DNA of 64,000 bases from Basidiobolus meristosporus CBS 931.73. Taxonomy: Eukaryota > Basidiobolomycota > Basidiobolomycetes > Basidiobolales > Basidiobolaceae. The notes under the pieces are model-generated. The model ran no database searches. It was not told the origin of the DNA and saw nothing but the letters and a program-made list of their open reading frames with translations. Made by a program: the position numbers and the translations under genes. The stretch spans positions 103,008-167,007 of the forward strand of contig MCFE01000112.1 of the NCBI GenBank assembly GCA_002104905.1. Reading direction: 5' to 3'. Positions 47,431-58,079 of the stretch are shown in pieces. The first letter of the stretch is position 1. Every line of letters starts with the position of its first letter.

Positions 47431-47572
47431 TATAAAAGCTGGTGCTGAGCTTGATTTGAGCGTTCAACAGCCACGATGCATAGACAATTCACCCAAACCT
47501 AATGGCTATAACGTACTTGAGATTTCATGCGGTCTATTGTCGGAGACTCAGGCGGTGGGTGTGGCTGGGATT
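47431..47572 (+). pseudogene. Internally deleted member of the Gly/Tyr-rich secreted family
   Basis: A TATATAAAAG box (about 47429-47438) and the leader TTTGAGCGTTCAACAGCC precede ATGCATAGACAATTCACC, matching the start of the genes at 51787 and 54186. Almost the whole coding part is missing. The end, GGTGGGTGTGGCTGGGATTG, matches the C-terminal GGCxW of the family and is followed by AATAAA. No useful product is expected. Confidence 0.55.
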
Positions 47573-47756
47573 GAATAAACAATGAATCTGTAGCCTCACC
47601 CTTGGTTTATTAATCGGAATGATGATTCGAATCTTTTATTCTCACTAACATCGCAAACAGAGGGAGTAGAGACAACAGCGTTACTGTACATTGTAGCTAT
47701 ATTGTTACTCATTCTTCCAAAGTTGGGTATTCCATAACATGGCGTTGACTTGAATA

Positions 47757-48647
47757 TTACGAACAATGATCAAATTCTAACTCAAGTTGAAGTGTACGAG
47801 AGACTTGGCAGTACTCAAAAGTCGTTACCGCCTCAAACTGTTCATACCAGTTGTCATATTTGGCACTCTTCACCTGCATCAGTAGCTTGATAAAATCAAC
47901 CAATCTCAGGCCCTGAGTACTAGAGTGGGTGCATGCTCTGGCGGTGAAGAATGATGGCAGCCGAAATATACGCTCTAGCATACAATCATGGCCACCAACA
48001 CTTAAGTTGAAAACTGTTGAGCTATCCAGACTCAATCCGGTCACTAAAGACAGCTCTTGTACCCGACAGCGGCTGTCACAGTTGAACCCATTGCGATTTA
48101 TAGCAGATGCATTCCGAATAATCCCCTCCGGGTATAGCCACGTGTATTGATGGCCAACGTTTCCTTCCATCAAGTGCCGAATGTCCACAAACAGCTGGCA
48201 CCGCGTGGCTGGAGCATGCTTATATAAGGCCCAGCTTTCACACCACTCCTGCTTGAACTGGCTGGCGGCAAATGAGGTAGCTACAGGGGTGCAGTGGAAA
48301 AAAAGCAACCGGTTAAGATGCTTGAGAAAATGAGCATCTTGCAAGTTCCGCGTAGGGCCATAGTTGCTGCATCTGCAAATCAGGTCTCTGGCTGGGCGTT
48401 CTAGGTGGCAGCTCTCATATACATGGCAAACGGATTTGGCACAAGCATACAGAGTGTTGATCAAAGCACTGAGCACCCTGGTATTTAATGGTAGCCGGTA
48501 TAGCCATGGTAGTGCCACCTGCCGCCAGTGGTGAGAAACACAGCTTAGATTCAGCAGGGCCTGATGTTCACCTTGTGCTGCCAAATCTTTGCACAGAATT
48601 GGGCCAATGGTGACTGCAAAAATATTGTTATTGTGAATGTTCATCAT
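47757..48647 (-). CDS. F-box-like protein, 296 residues
   Basis: A single open frame. The N terminus (GPILCKDLAAQGEHQALLNL, then SCVSHHWRQVALPWLYR) resembles a fungal F-box-like helix set in which a conserved LxxCxxVSxxWR pattern precedes a PxLY motif. Such domains recruit substrates to SCF ubiquitin ligases through Skp1. The C-terminal 230 residues have no recognised repeat and contain many Cys and aromatic residues (RCQLFVDIRHLMEG, YTWLYPEGIIRN). Two Met occur at the start and either may be used. The F-box assignment is tentative. A paralogue at 58510-59165 has lost most CpGs and is broken, while this copy keeps them. Confidence 0.65.
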   Translation of the reverse strand: MMNIHNNNIFAVTIGPILCKDLAAQGEHQALLNLSCVSHHWRQVALPWLYRLPLNTRVLSALINTLYACAKSVCHVYESCHLERPARDLICRCSNYGPTRNLQDAHFLKHLNRLLFFHCTPVATSFAASQFKQEWCESWALYKHAPATRCQLFVDIRHLMEGNVGHQYTWLYPEGIIRNASAINRNGFNCDSRCRVQELSLVTGLSLDSSTVFNLSVGGHDCMLERIFRLPSFFTARACTHSSTQGLRLVDFIKLLMQVKSAKYDNWYEQFEAVTTFEYCQVSRTLQLELEFDHCS

Positions 48648-49140
48648 TAGTTAAGAGGTGTTGGTAAAGCGATACGAACACAACGCCACTCATATATACG
48701 ATCTTGGTAATACAAGGTTGACATCATCACAATTGAACAAAGATTGACAGGTGCTCAATAATGCCTGTTGTATTTACTGCTTCGATTCTTGATTTCCTTG
48801 CCTACAGCAACTTCCACACCCTCAAGGCAGCAAAGGTAAGCTCAGGGGTACTTTAGATGTAATGAAGAGTGCGCAGGAGAGGATGTCTTAGTACTGAAGA
48901 AGTGGAGACACTCATAGTAGCAAGAGCCAAGATACATAGATACCCATTGGTTAGATTGAGTGTGTGTGAACAAGTAAACAGAAAGTAAGTCTAAGGTGCA
49001 TTGGGGGCTTACTGGATTAGATCCGCCAACACCAATTATCCAAACAATGAGCCGGGATATGTATTGTTGTAACAGCAATCCGCCAAAGGTCACATCTTGA
49101 TCGTGTATAAATAGCCGATCAACAGCCTCAACTAGCTACT
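48648..49140. other. Intergenic DNA, no gene recognised
   Basis: A small frame at 48842-49093 on the minus strand has no recognisable features. Confidence 0.35.
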
Positions 49141-49490
49141 TCACTGACAGCAACAACTAGCTGCTGTCAATTGACGCACTCTTGTGGGAAGGGTCAATCG
49201 GCTTATATATGTTTGACGGCATGCTATTCCTACTGTAGGTGTGACTTCGTGGTAGACTAATGGATCATTGATATCGTTATTGAATGCCGGTTGGCCAAAG
49301 GCTGATTGTTTTGCTTTCAGCACTCTAATGATGAGAGACAGATACATGTGTCTGTTCCCACTAGAACCTCTTATTTCTGGTTCTTCGTTTGATCGGAACT
49401 CATAGAGCGTGTGATCAATAGCCGGGGCTTGGTCATCATTATTAGACGCAGGTACAAGGCAGGATATCAATGCAAAAGGCTCTTCATGCT
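49141..49490 (-). pseudogene. Truncated relative of the secreted Gln-rich protein
   Basis: The frame contains DDQAPAIDHTLYEF, corresponding to FDQAQVIDQTLYQP of the gene at 35939. The signal peptide and the N-terminal Cys region are absent, with an in-frame TAA just upstream. The downstream part is unrelated to the basic tail of the intact gene. Confidence 0.55.
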
Positions 49491-49609
49491 GTTAATATTA
49501 TGAAGCAGAATCAAAGTTTTTAGAATGCACATGATTGCGTGCTTGCAAACTGCCTGTATACCGCAAAGAACCAAGATGCATCCCATTCTAGCCCTCTTTG
49601 TCACCACAG

Positions 49610-49957
49610 GTATTCAAGCAAATATCCCCGATTATTCTCGTTCCGCAAGGAGGAAGATGCACAGAATATTTGCCACTACATTGATGGTCTTCTCGTCCAA
49701 ATGTCAAGGTACACCTCTAATCAGACTCTCTCAGGCAAGCAAGATACTAACGCAGGAGTTGAGTAAGAGGCGGTCCTGTATTGAGCAATCCTGAAGCAGA
49801 TTCCGAGCTGTGGGGTAGATGCGGTGGCTATGGATGGTTGAGGGGCAGATACTGGGGACGAGGACGTTATGGTCGCTATGGTCGTTACGGGGGGCGTTGG
49901 GGATATGGACACTACGGAGTATACGGAGGCTATAGTGGATGCGACTGGGGTTACTGA
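49610..49957 (+). pseudogene. Gly/Tyr-rich secreted family, copy 1 (5' truncated)
   Basis: The middle of the family can be read (FRKEEDAQNICHYIDGLLVQ), then frame changes near 49765. The Gly/Arg/Tyr-rich tail (GRYWGRGRYGRYGRYGGRW) ends in GCDWGY and TGA at 49955. The signal peptide present in copies 3-7 is missing. Confidence 0.75.
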
Positions 49958-50284
49958 TTTACCACGTTATGCCGCTGAATAAGCCCCATTTTTTTCATCG
50001 ATGTCTTCACACCTCGCTTGATAATAGGATTCATGTGACACAACACGAGGTCTGTGCACACAGGCAAGCTCCGTATATCAGCCATCAACAAGTCATCTGA
50101 GTTCTAGCAGCGCCTTGGAGAATAATCACCTACCGTATTCATATTAACCATTCTGCTATGCAACAAAACTATACAATTTTTGCCATTATAAGTCTTGGCT
50201 CTTCCATCAAATCTATTCACACAGCTGATGCAACTCTTTTCGAGCAAATATAAGCACTGCCATAGGTAATAAGGTCACTCAAAA

Positions 50285-50500
50285 GGCATCCAAATCTTTA
50301 GGTGTGATAACAATGTACTGCGACTTTCGTACAGCTGTCAAGGAAGAAGAAAACAACAAGCTATGGGGGTATAATGGGCCCTGGAAGGGCAGACACTGGG
50401 GGCAGGGAGGATATGACGATCTTCGGGGACTGAGAGAGTCTGATTTTGAAGGTGAATATTGGCCATCTTTGCTCGTTCGATCATGGCAACTTGTGTTGGT
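50285..50500 (+). pseudogene. Gly/Tyr-rich family fragment, copy 2
   Basis: VKEEENNKLWGYNGPWKG is followed by a short Gly-rich stretch. The DNA around AAAAGGCATCC...TAGCTGTCAAGGAAGAAGAAAAC is repeated near 55090-55240, so this fragment was duplicated as part of a larger block. No start codon or signal peptide is present. Confidence 0.55.
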
Positions 50501-50748
50501 AAGATGCAATATATGTTAGTGAGGAAGGCAGGGCACAGCTATGTGGAAGCGATTGAGGCTTGAGTTGATGGTAGCAATCAATATATTTTCACAGGCAAAT
50601 AGTTTCCCATTTATCAATAGGGGAGCCATCATTATAGTGACGGTTAAGGAGGAGTAAATAATCCAGATATCTAACTCCATTATCGGCTTCTGCTGTATGT
50701 GTATATATAGTCAAGGCAAGGAGCTATGTGTAGCATTAGGTAACCATC

Positions 50749-51137
50749 ATGTACAAGCCTCTCGAAATTGTCTGCGCGCTCTTAATGGCCGAATATTCTG
50801 TTGCGATTCCTGTTCAGCCAATAGATAGCAATGTAGCAAGTGCCATCAAAGCGCCAAGATGGTAACAAAGTCCCAGTCCACCAAGGATGAAGACGCTCGT
50901 TTCATTCTCGATGATATATTCGGCTAAATGTCGTTCGATACAAAAAATCAAGCAGCATCCACTAATAAGGACATTGACTCTGAAGAGGCTGAGTTGTGGA
51001 GAAGATATGGCGGGCGATACGGTGGCTATGGGAGCGGAAGGGGCAGATACTGGGGACGAGGACGCTATGGTGGCTACGGGAGATGTTGGGGATACGGTCG
51101 CTACGGTGGGTATGGAGGGTGTGGCTGGGGTTGCTAG
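50749..51137 (+). pseudogene. Gly/Tyr-rich secreted protein, copy 3 (frameshift plus TAA)
   Basis: ATG 50749 starts a signal peptide (MYKPLEIVCALLMAEYSVA, then IPVQPIDSNVASA). A small deletion near 50850 relative to copy 5 shifts the frame. The downstream segment has an in-frame TAA at 50925 where copy 5 has CAA. The Gly/Tyr-rich tail (YGGRYGGYGSGRGRYWGRGR) is intact and ends GCGWGC, TAG. A TATATATAG box lies at about 50702-50710 and AATAAA near 51157. Confidence 0.8.
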
Positions 51138-51739
51138 CTTAACGCATTGTCATGCTAAATAAACACATTCGCAATCAATCACATAATATTGCGCAATTCA
51201 TCTTCGTTAGTACCCGGTGGCCAAGGATGTCAACACACCAATATTTTGATATATGTGCTCCATAGGTGTACTCGGTCGAATGAGGCTAAGCTTCCAGTAG
51301 CACCGCACATATTCCCTCAAGGTGCTTTGTAACAGTGGAAAGCAGACAGGCTACTAGTGTTTGAATCTGGTGAGTTATGGTTGTGGCGGAGTGAGCTGGG
51401 GTATCTTCACCGCAGTGAGTATGGATGCTACTGAGGGTCCCACGGCTGCCGCCTGAGCTGCTTGTTTACCATGTCAAGCCTATGCACACTTCGTTGTTGT
51501 AATTAATACACTAAGCTATCCTGTTAAGATCTTGCATGCGCAGGTATTAGGATGGTTATACATATGGGTGCTACGATGGAGGCTGATAAAGAGTGGTTCT
51601 GTCGAAATTTACCCGATCTTACTGTGCATACACTCTGAATGCTGATCATGTGACTAGAGATCATCCATCCATTGAGTATACCAAACGTACTATTCCAAAA
51701 TACTCTATCAAACTTAATCGTTGGTGAAATTGATTTTCG

Positions 51740-51748
51740 TATATATAG
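51740..51748 (+). promoter_or_regulatory. TATA box of copy 4, shared by the family
   Basis: TATATATAGG lies 39-47 bases ahead of ATG 51787. The same box with the same spacing precedes copy 6 (about 54138-54146). Copy 7 has TATAGATAG and copy 5 has a degraded ACATGTAG. The leader CTTTATTTGAGC[AC]TCCAAC is conserved in copies 4, 6 and 7. Confidence 0.7.
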
Positions 51749-51786
51749 GCAATTGGCGAGCTTTATTTGAGCATCCAACGTTCCCA

Positions 51787-52212
51787 ATGCATAATCAACT
51801 CACTGTAGTCTGCGCTCTGCTCATGGCCGCCAGTGCCTTTGGAAATCCTGCCCAGGTGGCAAGTGCAAATGTTGCAAGTTCATCCATCTCCGGTAGAGAC
51901 TCACAAAGTGGATAACTGGTGAAAAAGTTCTCGTCTAGCAAGGGAGAAGATGCGCAGAACATTCGCCACTACATTGATGGACTTCTTGGCCAAATGTCAA
52001 GGAACATTTTTGATACGACTCTTTCAGATAAGCAAGATGCCAACCAAGGAGTCGAGAAACAGGACAGCAGTCCTGAACTGAACAACCCTGAAGCAGATTC
52101 CGAAGAGTCCGAGCTGTGGGGCAGATATGGTGGCAATGGACGGTGGAGGGGCAGATGCTGGAGATGCGGACGCTACGGACGCTATGGCGGCTACGGAGGG
52201 CGTTGGGGATAA
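51787..52212 (+). pseudogene. Gly/Tyr-rich secreted protein, copy 4 (one internal TAA, short tail)
   Basis: A signal peptide (MHNQLTVVCALLMAASAFG, then NPAQVAS) is followed by an in-frame TAA at 51913-51915 after RDSQSG. The same frame then stays open for 98 codons (VKKFSSSKGEDAQNIRHYID through SELWGRYGGNG). It ends early at 52210 because a deletion joins GRWG to the 3' flank, removing the last 25 or so residues present in copies 5 and 6. The codon after the stop is CTG. The role is unknown. The composition suggests a secreted structural or effector-like protein. Confidence 0.8.
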
Positions 52213-52351
52213 ATAAGCATAAGTTAACTTCATTGATGTTCAATGCCATCATGTGCTCTAACAACGTAACTGGTCTGCGAACATTAATCTTTCATTGATT
52301 GGGCCTGGCAGTGTATTTAAAATTGTTGCGAGTGAGTTTGATTTGCTCTTT

Positions 52352-52495
52352 TTACCACATTAAGCCTTACAAGTGTTTGTGTGCATACACCCTAAATGCC
52401 GCTCATTTACCACGTTAAGCCTTACAAGTGTTTGTGTGCATACACCCTAAATGCCGCTCATTTACCACGTTAAGCCTTACAAATGTTTATGCGTA
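52352..52495. repeat. 55-bp minisatellite, about 2.6 copies
   Basis: Two nearly identical 55-bp units start TTACCAC[AG]TTAAGCCTTAC at 52352 and 52407, and a partial third starts at 52462. The unit derives from the 3' flank of the secreted family: TTACCA[CT]GT[TC]AAGCC also occurs near 51468, 53792 and 55521. Confidence 0.9.
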
Positions 52496-53010
52496 ATAAA
52501 GTATACAAAGCACAATTGGATGGTAAATATTGGCTATTTTGTACTGTTTAAATTGACTTGCGCTTTTGCTCCATCATAAATCGTTTTTGATCGATACAAA
52601 AGCCAGGTAACTTGTGTTTGAATGCATTTGTGGCGTAGCATCAACACAGATCTACTGATGGTTCACTCCTAATAAGGATGGGATCGAAGAAGGCTAAATT
52701 ATGCGACTATGTGGAGTCAGGACGTTGAGGCTACTAGGCATGAACAAACTATTTTTATCTATGAATGCTGAACTTGATTAAATGCATTTTTTGAGTTGAT
52801 GATAGCAATCAATATTCAATATACGCAAGTGATCTACCAGTAGCAAGGCGATTACTTTTCCATTGATCAATAATCACAAAGGAGGAGTAAGCAATCCCAA
52901 CGTCGGTTCAAAGAAGCCATAGACGTCTTTATCAAGCTTCATCATCGGCTTCTGCTGTACAGCTACATGTAGTCAAGACGAGAAGCTATGTGCAACATAC
53001 AGCAATCACA

Positions 53011-53460
53011 ATGTACAAGCATCTCTCAATCGTCGGCGCCTTCTTAATGGCCTCATATGCTGTTGCAATTCCTGTACAGCCAACAGACACCAATGTAGCA
53101 AGTGCCACCATCTCCATGAGAGATCCTCAAAGCGGCAAAACGGTCACAAAGTTCCAGTCCACCAAGGATGAAGACGCTCGTACCATTCTCGATGACATAT
53201 TCGGCCAAATATCGGGCGATGGGCTTGCCAATAAACAAGCAGCTTCCACTGATGAAGACTTCGACTCTGAAGAGGCTGAGCTGTGGGGACGATATGGCGG
53301 GAGATATGGTAGCTATGGGAGGGGAAGGAGCGGATACTAGGGACGAGGACGCTACGGTCGCTATGGTGGCTACGGGGGACGTTGGGGATACGGTCGCTAC
53401 GGTGGATTTGGAGCCTACGGAGGCTATGGAGGGTATGGCGGGTGTGACTGGGGTTGCTAG
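53011..53460 (+). pseudogene. Gly/Tyr-rich secreted protein, copy 5 (single TAG)
   Basis: This is the best-preserved copy. ATG 53011 starts a signal peptide (MYKHLSIVGAFLMASYAVA, then IPVQPTD). A polar acidic region follows (KFQSTKDEDARTILDDIFGQ ... STDEDFDSEEAELW), then the Gly/Tyr/Arg tail (RYGGRYGSYGRGRSGY). A single in-frame TAG at 53338-53340 replaces the TGG (Trp) found in copies 1, 3 and 7. The frame then runs open for 39 codons to GGCDWGC and a second TAG at 53458. The full length would be 149 residues. AATAAA lies near 53480. The TATA box seen in copy 3 is degraded here. Confidence 0.85.
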
Positions 53461-54185
53461 CTTAACACTTCATCATGCTAAATAAACACATTTGCTATCA
53501 ATCAATAATATTGCGAAATTCATCGTCGTTAATACCTAGTGACCAAGGATGTCAACACGCAAATACTTTGATATGTATGTGCTCCATAGGTGTACTCGGT
53601 CGAATTAGGCCAAGTTACCAGTAGCACCGCACATATTCACTCGAGGGGCTTTGTAATAGTGGAACGCAGGCAGGCTACTAGTGTTTGAATTTGGTGAGTT
53701 ATGGTTGTGGCGGAGTGAGCTGGGGTATCTTCACCGCAGTGAGTACGGATGCTACTGAGGGTCTCACGGCTTCCGTCCGAGTTGCTTGTTTACCATGTCA
53801 AGCCTTACAACTACACCAGACGGCCGCATAGCTGCAACCCTTCACTATACTACCATAGCTCTTGATTGATGAAAATCATGCCCACTTCGTTGTTGCAATA
53901 ATTAATACACTAAGCTATCCTGTTAGGATTTTGCATGCGCAGATATTACGATGGTTATACGTATGAGCGCTATGATGGAGGCTGATAAAGAGTGGTTCCT
54001 CCGAAATTTACCCGATGTTACTGTGCATACACTCTGAATGCTGATCATGTGACTAGAAATCATCGATCCGTTAAGTATACCAAGCGTACTACTCCAAAAT
54101 ACTCTATCGAGCTTCATCTTTGGTGAAATTGATTTTTGTATATATAGACAATTGGCGGGCTTTATTTGAGCATCCAACGTTCACA

Positions 54186-54662
54186 ATGCATAATCAACGC
54201 ACTGTAGTCTGCGCTCTGCTCATGGCTGCCAGTGCCTTTGGAAATCCTGCCTAGGTGACAAGTACAAATGTTGCAAGTTCATCGATCTCCGGTAGGGACC
54301 CACAAAGTGGACAGGTGGTGAAAAAGTTCTCATCCAGCAAGGAAGAAGATGCGCAGAATACTCGCCACTACATTGATGGACTTCTTGGCCAAATGTCAAG
54401 GAATACGTTCGATCGTACTCTCACAAGTAAGCAAGATACTAACCAAGGAGTTAATCAAGAGGAGAGCAGTCCTGAATTGGACAACCCTGAAGCAGATTCC
54501 CAAGAGTCCGAGCTATGGGGTAGATATGGTGGCTATGGACGGTGGAGTGGTAGATACAGGGGACGAGGACGTTACGGTCGATATGGTGGCTACGGAGGAC
54601 GTTGGGGATATGGACGCTACGGGGGCTATGGAAACCATGGTGGATGTGACTGGGGCTGCTAA
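54186..54662 (+). pseudogene. Gly/Tyr-rich secreted protein, copy 6 (single TAG)
   Basis: ATG 54186 begins MHNQRTVVCALLMAASAFG. The first stop is TAG at 54252-54254, where copy 4 has CAG (Gln), exactly at the signal-peptide/mature boundary. The remaining 135 codons are uninterrupted: SGRDPQSGQVVKKFSSSKEE, then RHYIDGLLGQMSRN, NPEADSQESELWGRY, and a long Gly/Tyr tail ending GGCDWGC, TAA. A TATATATAG box lies about 40 bases upstream and AATAAA near 54682. Without readthrough no secreted product is made. Confidence 0.85.
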
Positions 54663-55084
54663 TCTGTCGCATTAGAATGCTAAATAAACACCATTTAACT
54701 TCATTGATGTGCAATGCTTTCATGTGCTCTAGCAGCACGACACGAGGTCTGTGCGCTTGCAATGCATGCTTTGTACTTCAGCTTAGTCACATTAGTACTC
54801 TACGGAAGCTATATCATTAGGCCAATGATAGCACTAATTTAGTTCAGTTCGTAAAGCTTGAGCTGATTAACAAGTCATCTGAGTTCTAGCCACCTTTTTC
54901 AGCATCGCCTCGGAGAATAATGACCTACCGTATACATATTATTGAATCCGCTCATCGTACAAGGCTAACCATAAAACAAAGCTATACAATTTTCACCATT
55001 ATAAGTCTTGACACTTCCATCTATTCACACAGCTGATGCAATTCTTTTCAGGCAAGTATAAGCACTGCTATAGATAATAAGTTA

Positions 55085-55260
55085 CTCAAAAGGCATCCGA
55101 ATCTTTAGCTGTCAAGGAAGAAGAAAACAATCTAGAGGAGGCTAAGCTATGGACGTTGGAAGGGCAGACACTGGGGACAGTGAGGATATGGTGATCTTTG
55201 GGTATACGGTTATAGAGGTTACGAAGGCTATGGCGGGTGAGTTGATACGTCATTATGCTG
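55085..55260 (+). pseudogene. Gly/Tyr-rich family fragment, duplicate of copy 2
   Basis: AAAGGCATCCGAATCTTTAG and GTCAAGGAAGAAGAAAACAA match 50285-50355. The Gly-rich end is reduced and out of frame. Confidence 0.55.
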
Positions 55261-55707
55261 AGCAACTCCTTACATCTGCACATTCTCTGACAACTTTGTT
55301 GTAAAATCTTAGTTAGTAACCTTCATTCAAATAATGCGCTGATCACGTACTTAGTTGGGGCTCGGTAAATATACAGCCGCCATGGCTAGTAAGCTGAAAG
55401 CAGTGTATGTTGTGTACTCTATCAACATAACTGGTCTGGGTACTTTAATCGGTAGGACCTGGCAGCGTATTTGAAATTGGATCATTATAGCTTTTGCGGA
55501 GTGAGTTTGATCTGCTCATTTACCACGTTAAGCCTAACTAATATACTAGAATGTAACGGATTTTGTGCGCATACACTCTAAATGCAGTAGCCATCAATCC
55601 ATAATGTATACAAAACATAACATTCCAATCAAACTCCATCTTTGGTGCAAGGGGTTTTTGTATAGATAGACAATTAGCTCGCTTTATTTGAGCCTCCAAC
55701 ATTCACA

Positions 55708-56109
55708 ATGCAGAATCAACTCACTGTAGTCTGCGCTCTGCTCATGGCTGTCAGTGCCTTTGGAAACCCTACACAGGTGACAAGTACCATCCATCCACAA
55801 AGTGGACAAGCGGTAAAGAAGCTCCCATCCTGCCAGGAAGAAAACGCACAGAAGATTCGCCACTACATTGAAGGAATACGCTTGATCAGACTCGCTCAGG
55901 CAATCTTCAAGGAAGAGGGGAGCAACCCTGATCTGAGTAGTCCTGAAGAAGATTCTGAAGAGTCCTAGCTGTGGGGTAGATACAGTGGCTTTGGAAGAGG
56001 GAGTGGTAGATACTGGGGACGAGGACGTTATGGTCGCTATGGTGGTTATGGAGAGCGTTGGGGATGTGGACACTACGGTGGCTACGGTGGATGCGACTGG
56101 GGTTGCTGA
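55708..56109 (+). pseudogene. Gly/Tyr-rich secreted protein, copy 7 (single TAG)
   Basis: ATG 55708 starts MQNQLTVVCALLMAVSAFG. The middle is shorter than in copies 4 and 6 (HPQSGQAVKKLPSCQEENAQ, then NPDLSSPEEDSEES). An in-frame TAG at 55966-55968 replaces the GAG (Glu) of the SEES[E]LWG motif. The frame then stays open for 46 codons (LWGRYSGFGRGSGRYWGRG) to GGCDWGC and TGA at 56107. The total would be 133 residues. It is the last family member before the repeat-rich subtelomere. Confidence 0.85.
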
Positions 56110-56251
56110 TTTTTCACAAACATCATTCTACCGCATCTCTGCTATAACGTGCTTATAATTGACCGAGACTCAGGCGATCTAAGTTAAGTTCAATCGTACC
56201 GGATCTATCATACCTGGCACTCATGGCTAGTGTTGTTGTATGTTACAATAG

Positions 56252-56252
<1 letters not shown>

Positions 56253-56287
<35 letters not shown>
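56253..56287. repeat. (TA)n microsatellite
   Basis: About 17 TA dinucleotides in a row. It marks roughly where the CpG-retaining island ends. Confidence 0.95.
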
Positions 56288-56289
<2 letters not shown>

Positions 56290-56290
<1 letters not shown>

Positions 56291-58075
56291 ACGGAGCACA
56301 TTTAATCAGACTCTCTCAAGCATCGATCTTCAACGCATACATAAGACCCAAGATATGGTGATTGAGAGTCTATAAAGTAGAGAAATCAAGTATTTTATAA
56401 TACCTGCCCACAGTTGTTGAGTCCCATGTTGAGAGAGGATTTGTAGACAGAGTCACCCGTAAGTGCTGTACACCGGCATCAGGGCTTCTGTGGATATGGA
56501 AAACAAAGACCTCTTTGGCTTAATAACTTGTGAGCACATATTTCATCGCCTTGGCAAGGTCCAGCAGGCACATGCAGCAGGAGTTAATACAACCATGACC
56601 ATTGGTATGGTGGATCTCCCTTGATGCCTGTCATGTTTTCCTACATTATTGACTGCTGTATATGATACCTACAGCATATTTTGCTTCGAAGTCTCTATAC
56701 CATTGTAGTTGAAACTTCTGCTTTATTCACACTTCCATAGAAATGGATAGCATACTGTAAAATGGCTTCTTTGCATCTTCAGTTGATGTCATATTGACAG
56801 GATTTTTAGCAGTTGATGTGTATATCAATTGACTTCCTGGTATGGGATTTTCAATTTTGGCTTTCCTTAGGACTGAACATATACAATAAAAGGTATAATG
56901 AACCAATTTAGGCCTCTGCCAGCTCCTCTTGTATACGCTTTGGGTGAAGCAATATTACCTCTTTTTGGTGATGTGTACCTGAGAGCTTATTAAGCTGGCT
57001 AATGAACAATGGCTGCAACAGCTTAATTCTTATTCTTCTGACAAATTCCAGTCTTCCTGAGCCTTGACATGACTTGCTTTGTTATTGATGATGGACTAAA
57101 TGCATATCTCTTCCAGCAAGTATGTTCTCCACCAGCTGCAACATTTACTCTTATGTATAGATCATTTGACACTGTGGGTATTGTGGCACATGTTAATAAT
57201 GAAGTTGCCAATTATTTGTAAAAGATTAAAACTGATTGGAAAATTCTACTGGAGTACTGTCTCACAACAGCATCATTAGTATCATTGAAGGCACAAATAT
57301 ATATCCTTATCTAGTGCCTGTAGTTTGATGGTGTAAACTTGCCTAAATTCTAATATTGGGCCTTATGCCATAACTCAAACTATATATATTCCAAAGTACA
57401 TATATTCATTAATAACTACTATAGCAGGATCATACATCCGCCAATAATCTTACTAAAAGCTTTGCCTTTTACTTTGATTAAATGTGAACCTCTCTTGCAA
57501 CAAGGCATTTTGTATACACAGCAACTCTGTGGATATATCACTTCAAGATGTTGTAGTTGCTAGGGCTACATTTGACTGAGTCATACCACTTAGCACTCTT
57601 ATAAACCTGATGTCAAGCTATGAAATGATTGCACACCACTAATAGAGTACAATAATAGCTGATCAACAATCTTAAAAGATTCTAGGAAGTTGCAAATTCC
57701 CCCAGGCCTTTTCAAAATCCTAAACTTTGTTCAAAGCTTTATGGTACTACCCTTTGATACCAAAGTAATTAATTTCAGTAAGCTCCTCTCAGGTCCAAGA
57801 ACTTCATTTGGTATCAATCAAGCAACAAGTAATATCATGCAATTAAAACGGATGTCTAGATTATTGTATCCAAGAGAAAAGTGTAATAAAAACTCTTAAA
57901 TGGTCTTATTGAACCAAAGGGATAGTTAGGTGCCAAATTGTAGAATTGTCAAGGAATGGTGGAAATATTAGCAGAAAGGTTCTGGTCTAATATTGATCTT
58001 CAATACAGCTGAGCTTGGCTATAAAGACAAAGGGGTGGATATGTTATGGAGGCTAGGCTTGGTGTTCTTGGGAGC
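56290..58075. other. CpG-poor DNA, no gene recognised
   Basis: Only short frames without motifs. A 69-codon frame at 57690-57899 has no recognisable features. Confidence 0.35.
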
Positions 58076-58079
58076 AGGT

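Noticed and set aside
49000-56200. Alternative genetic code (TAG or TAA as sense) to explain the stops in the Gly/Tyr family
   Set aside because: The 1377-codon Gypsy polyprotein, the 351-codon orphan and the F-box-like gene contain no internal stops, and genuine ends use TAG, TAA and TGA.
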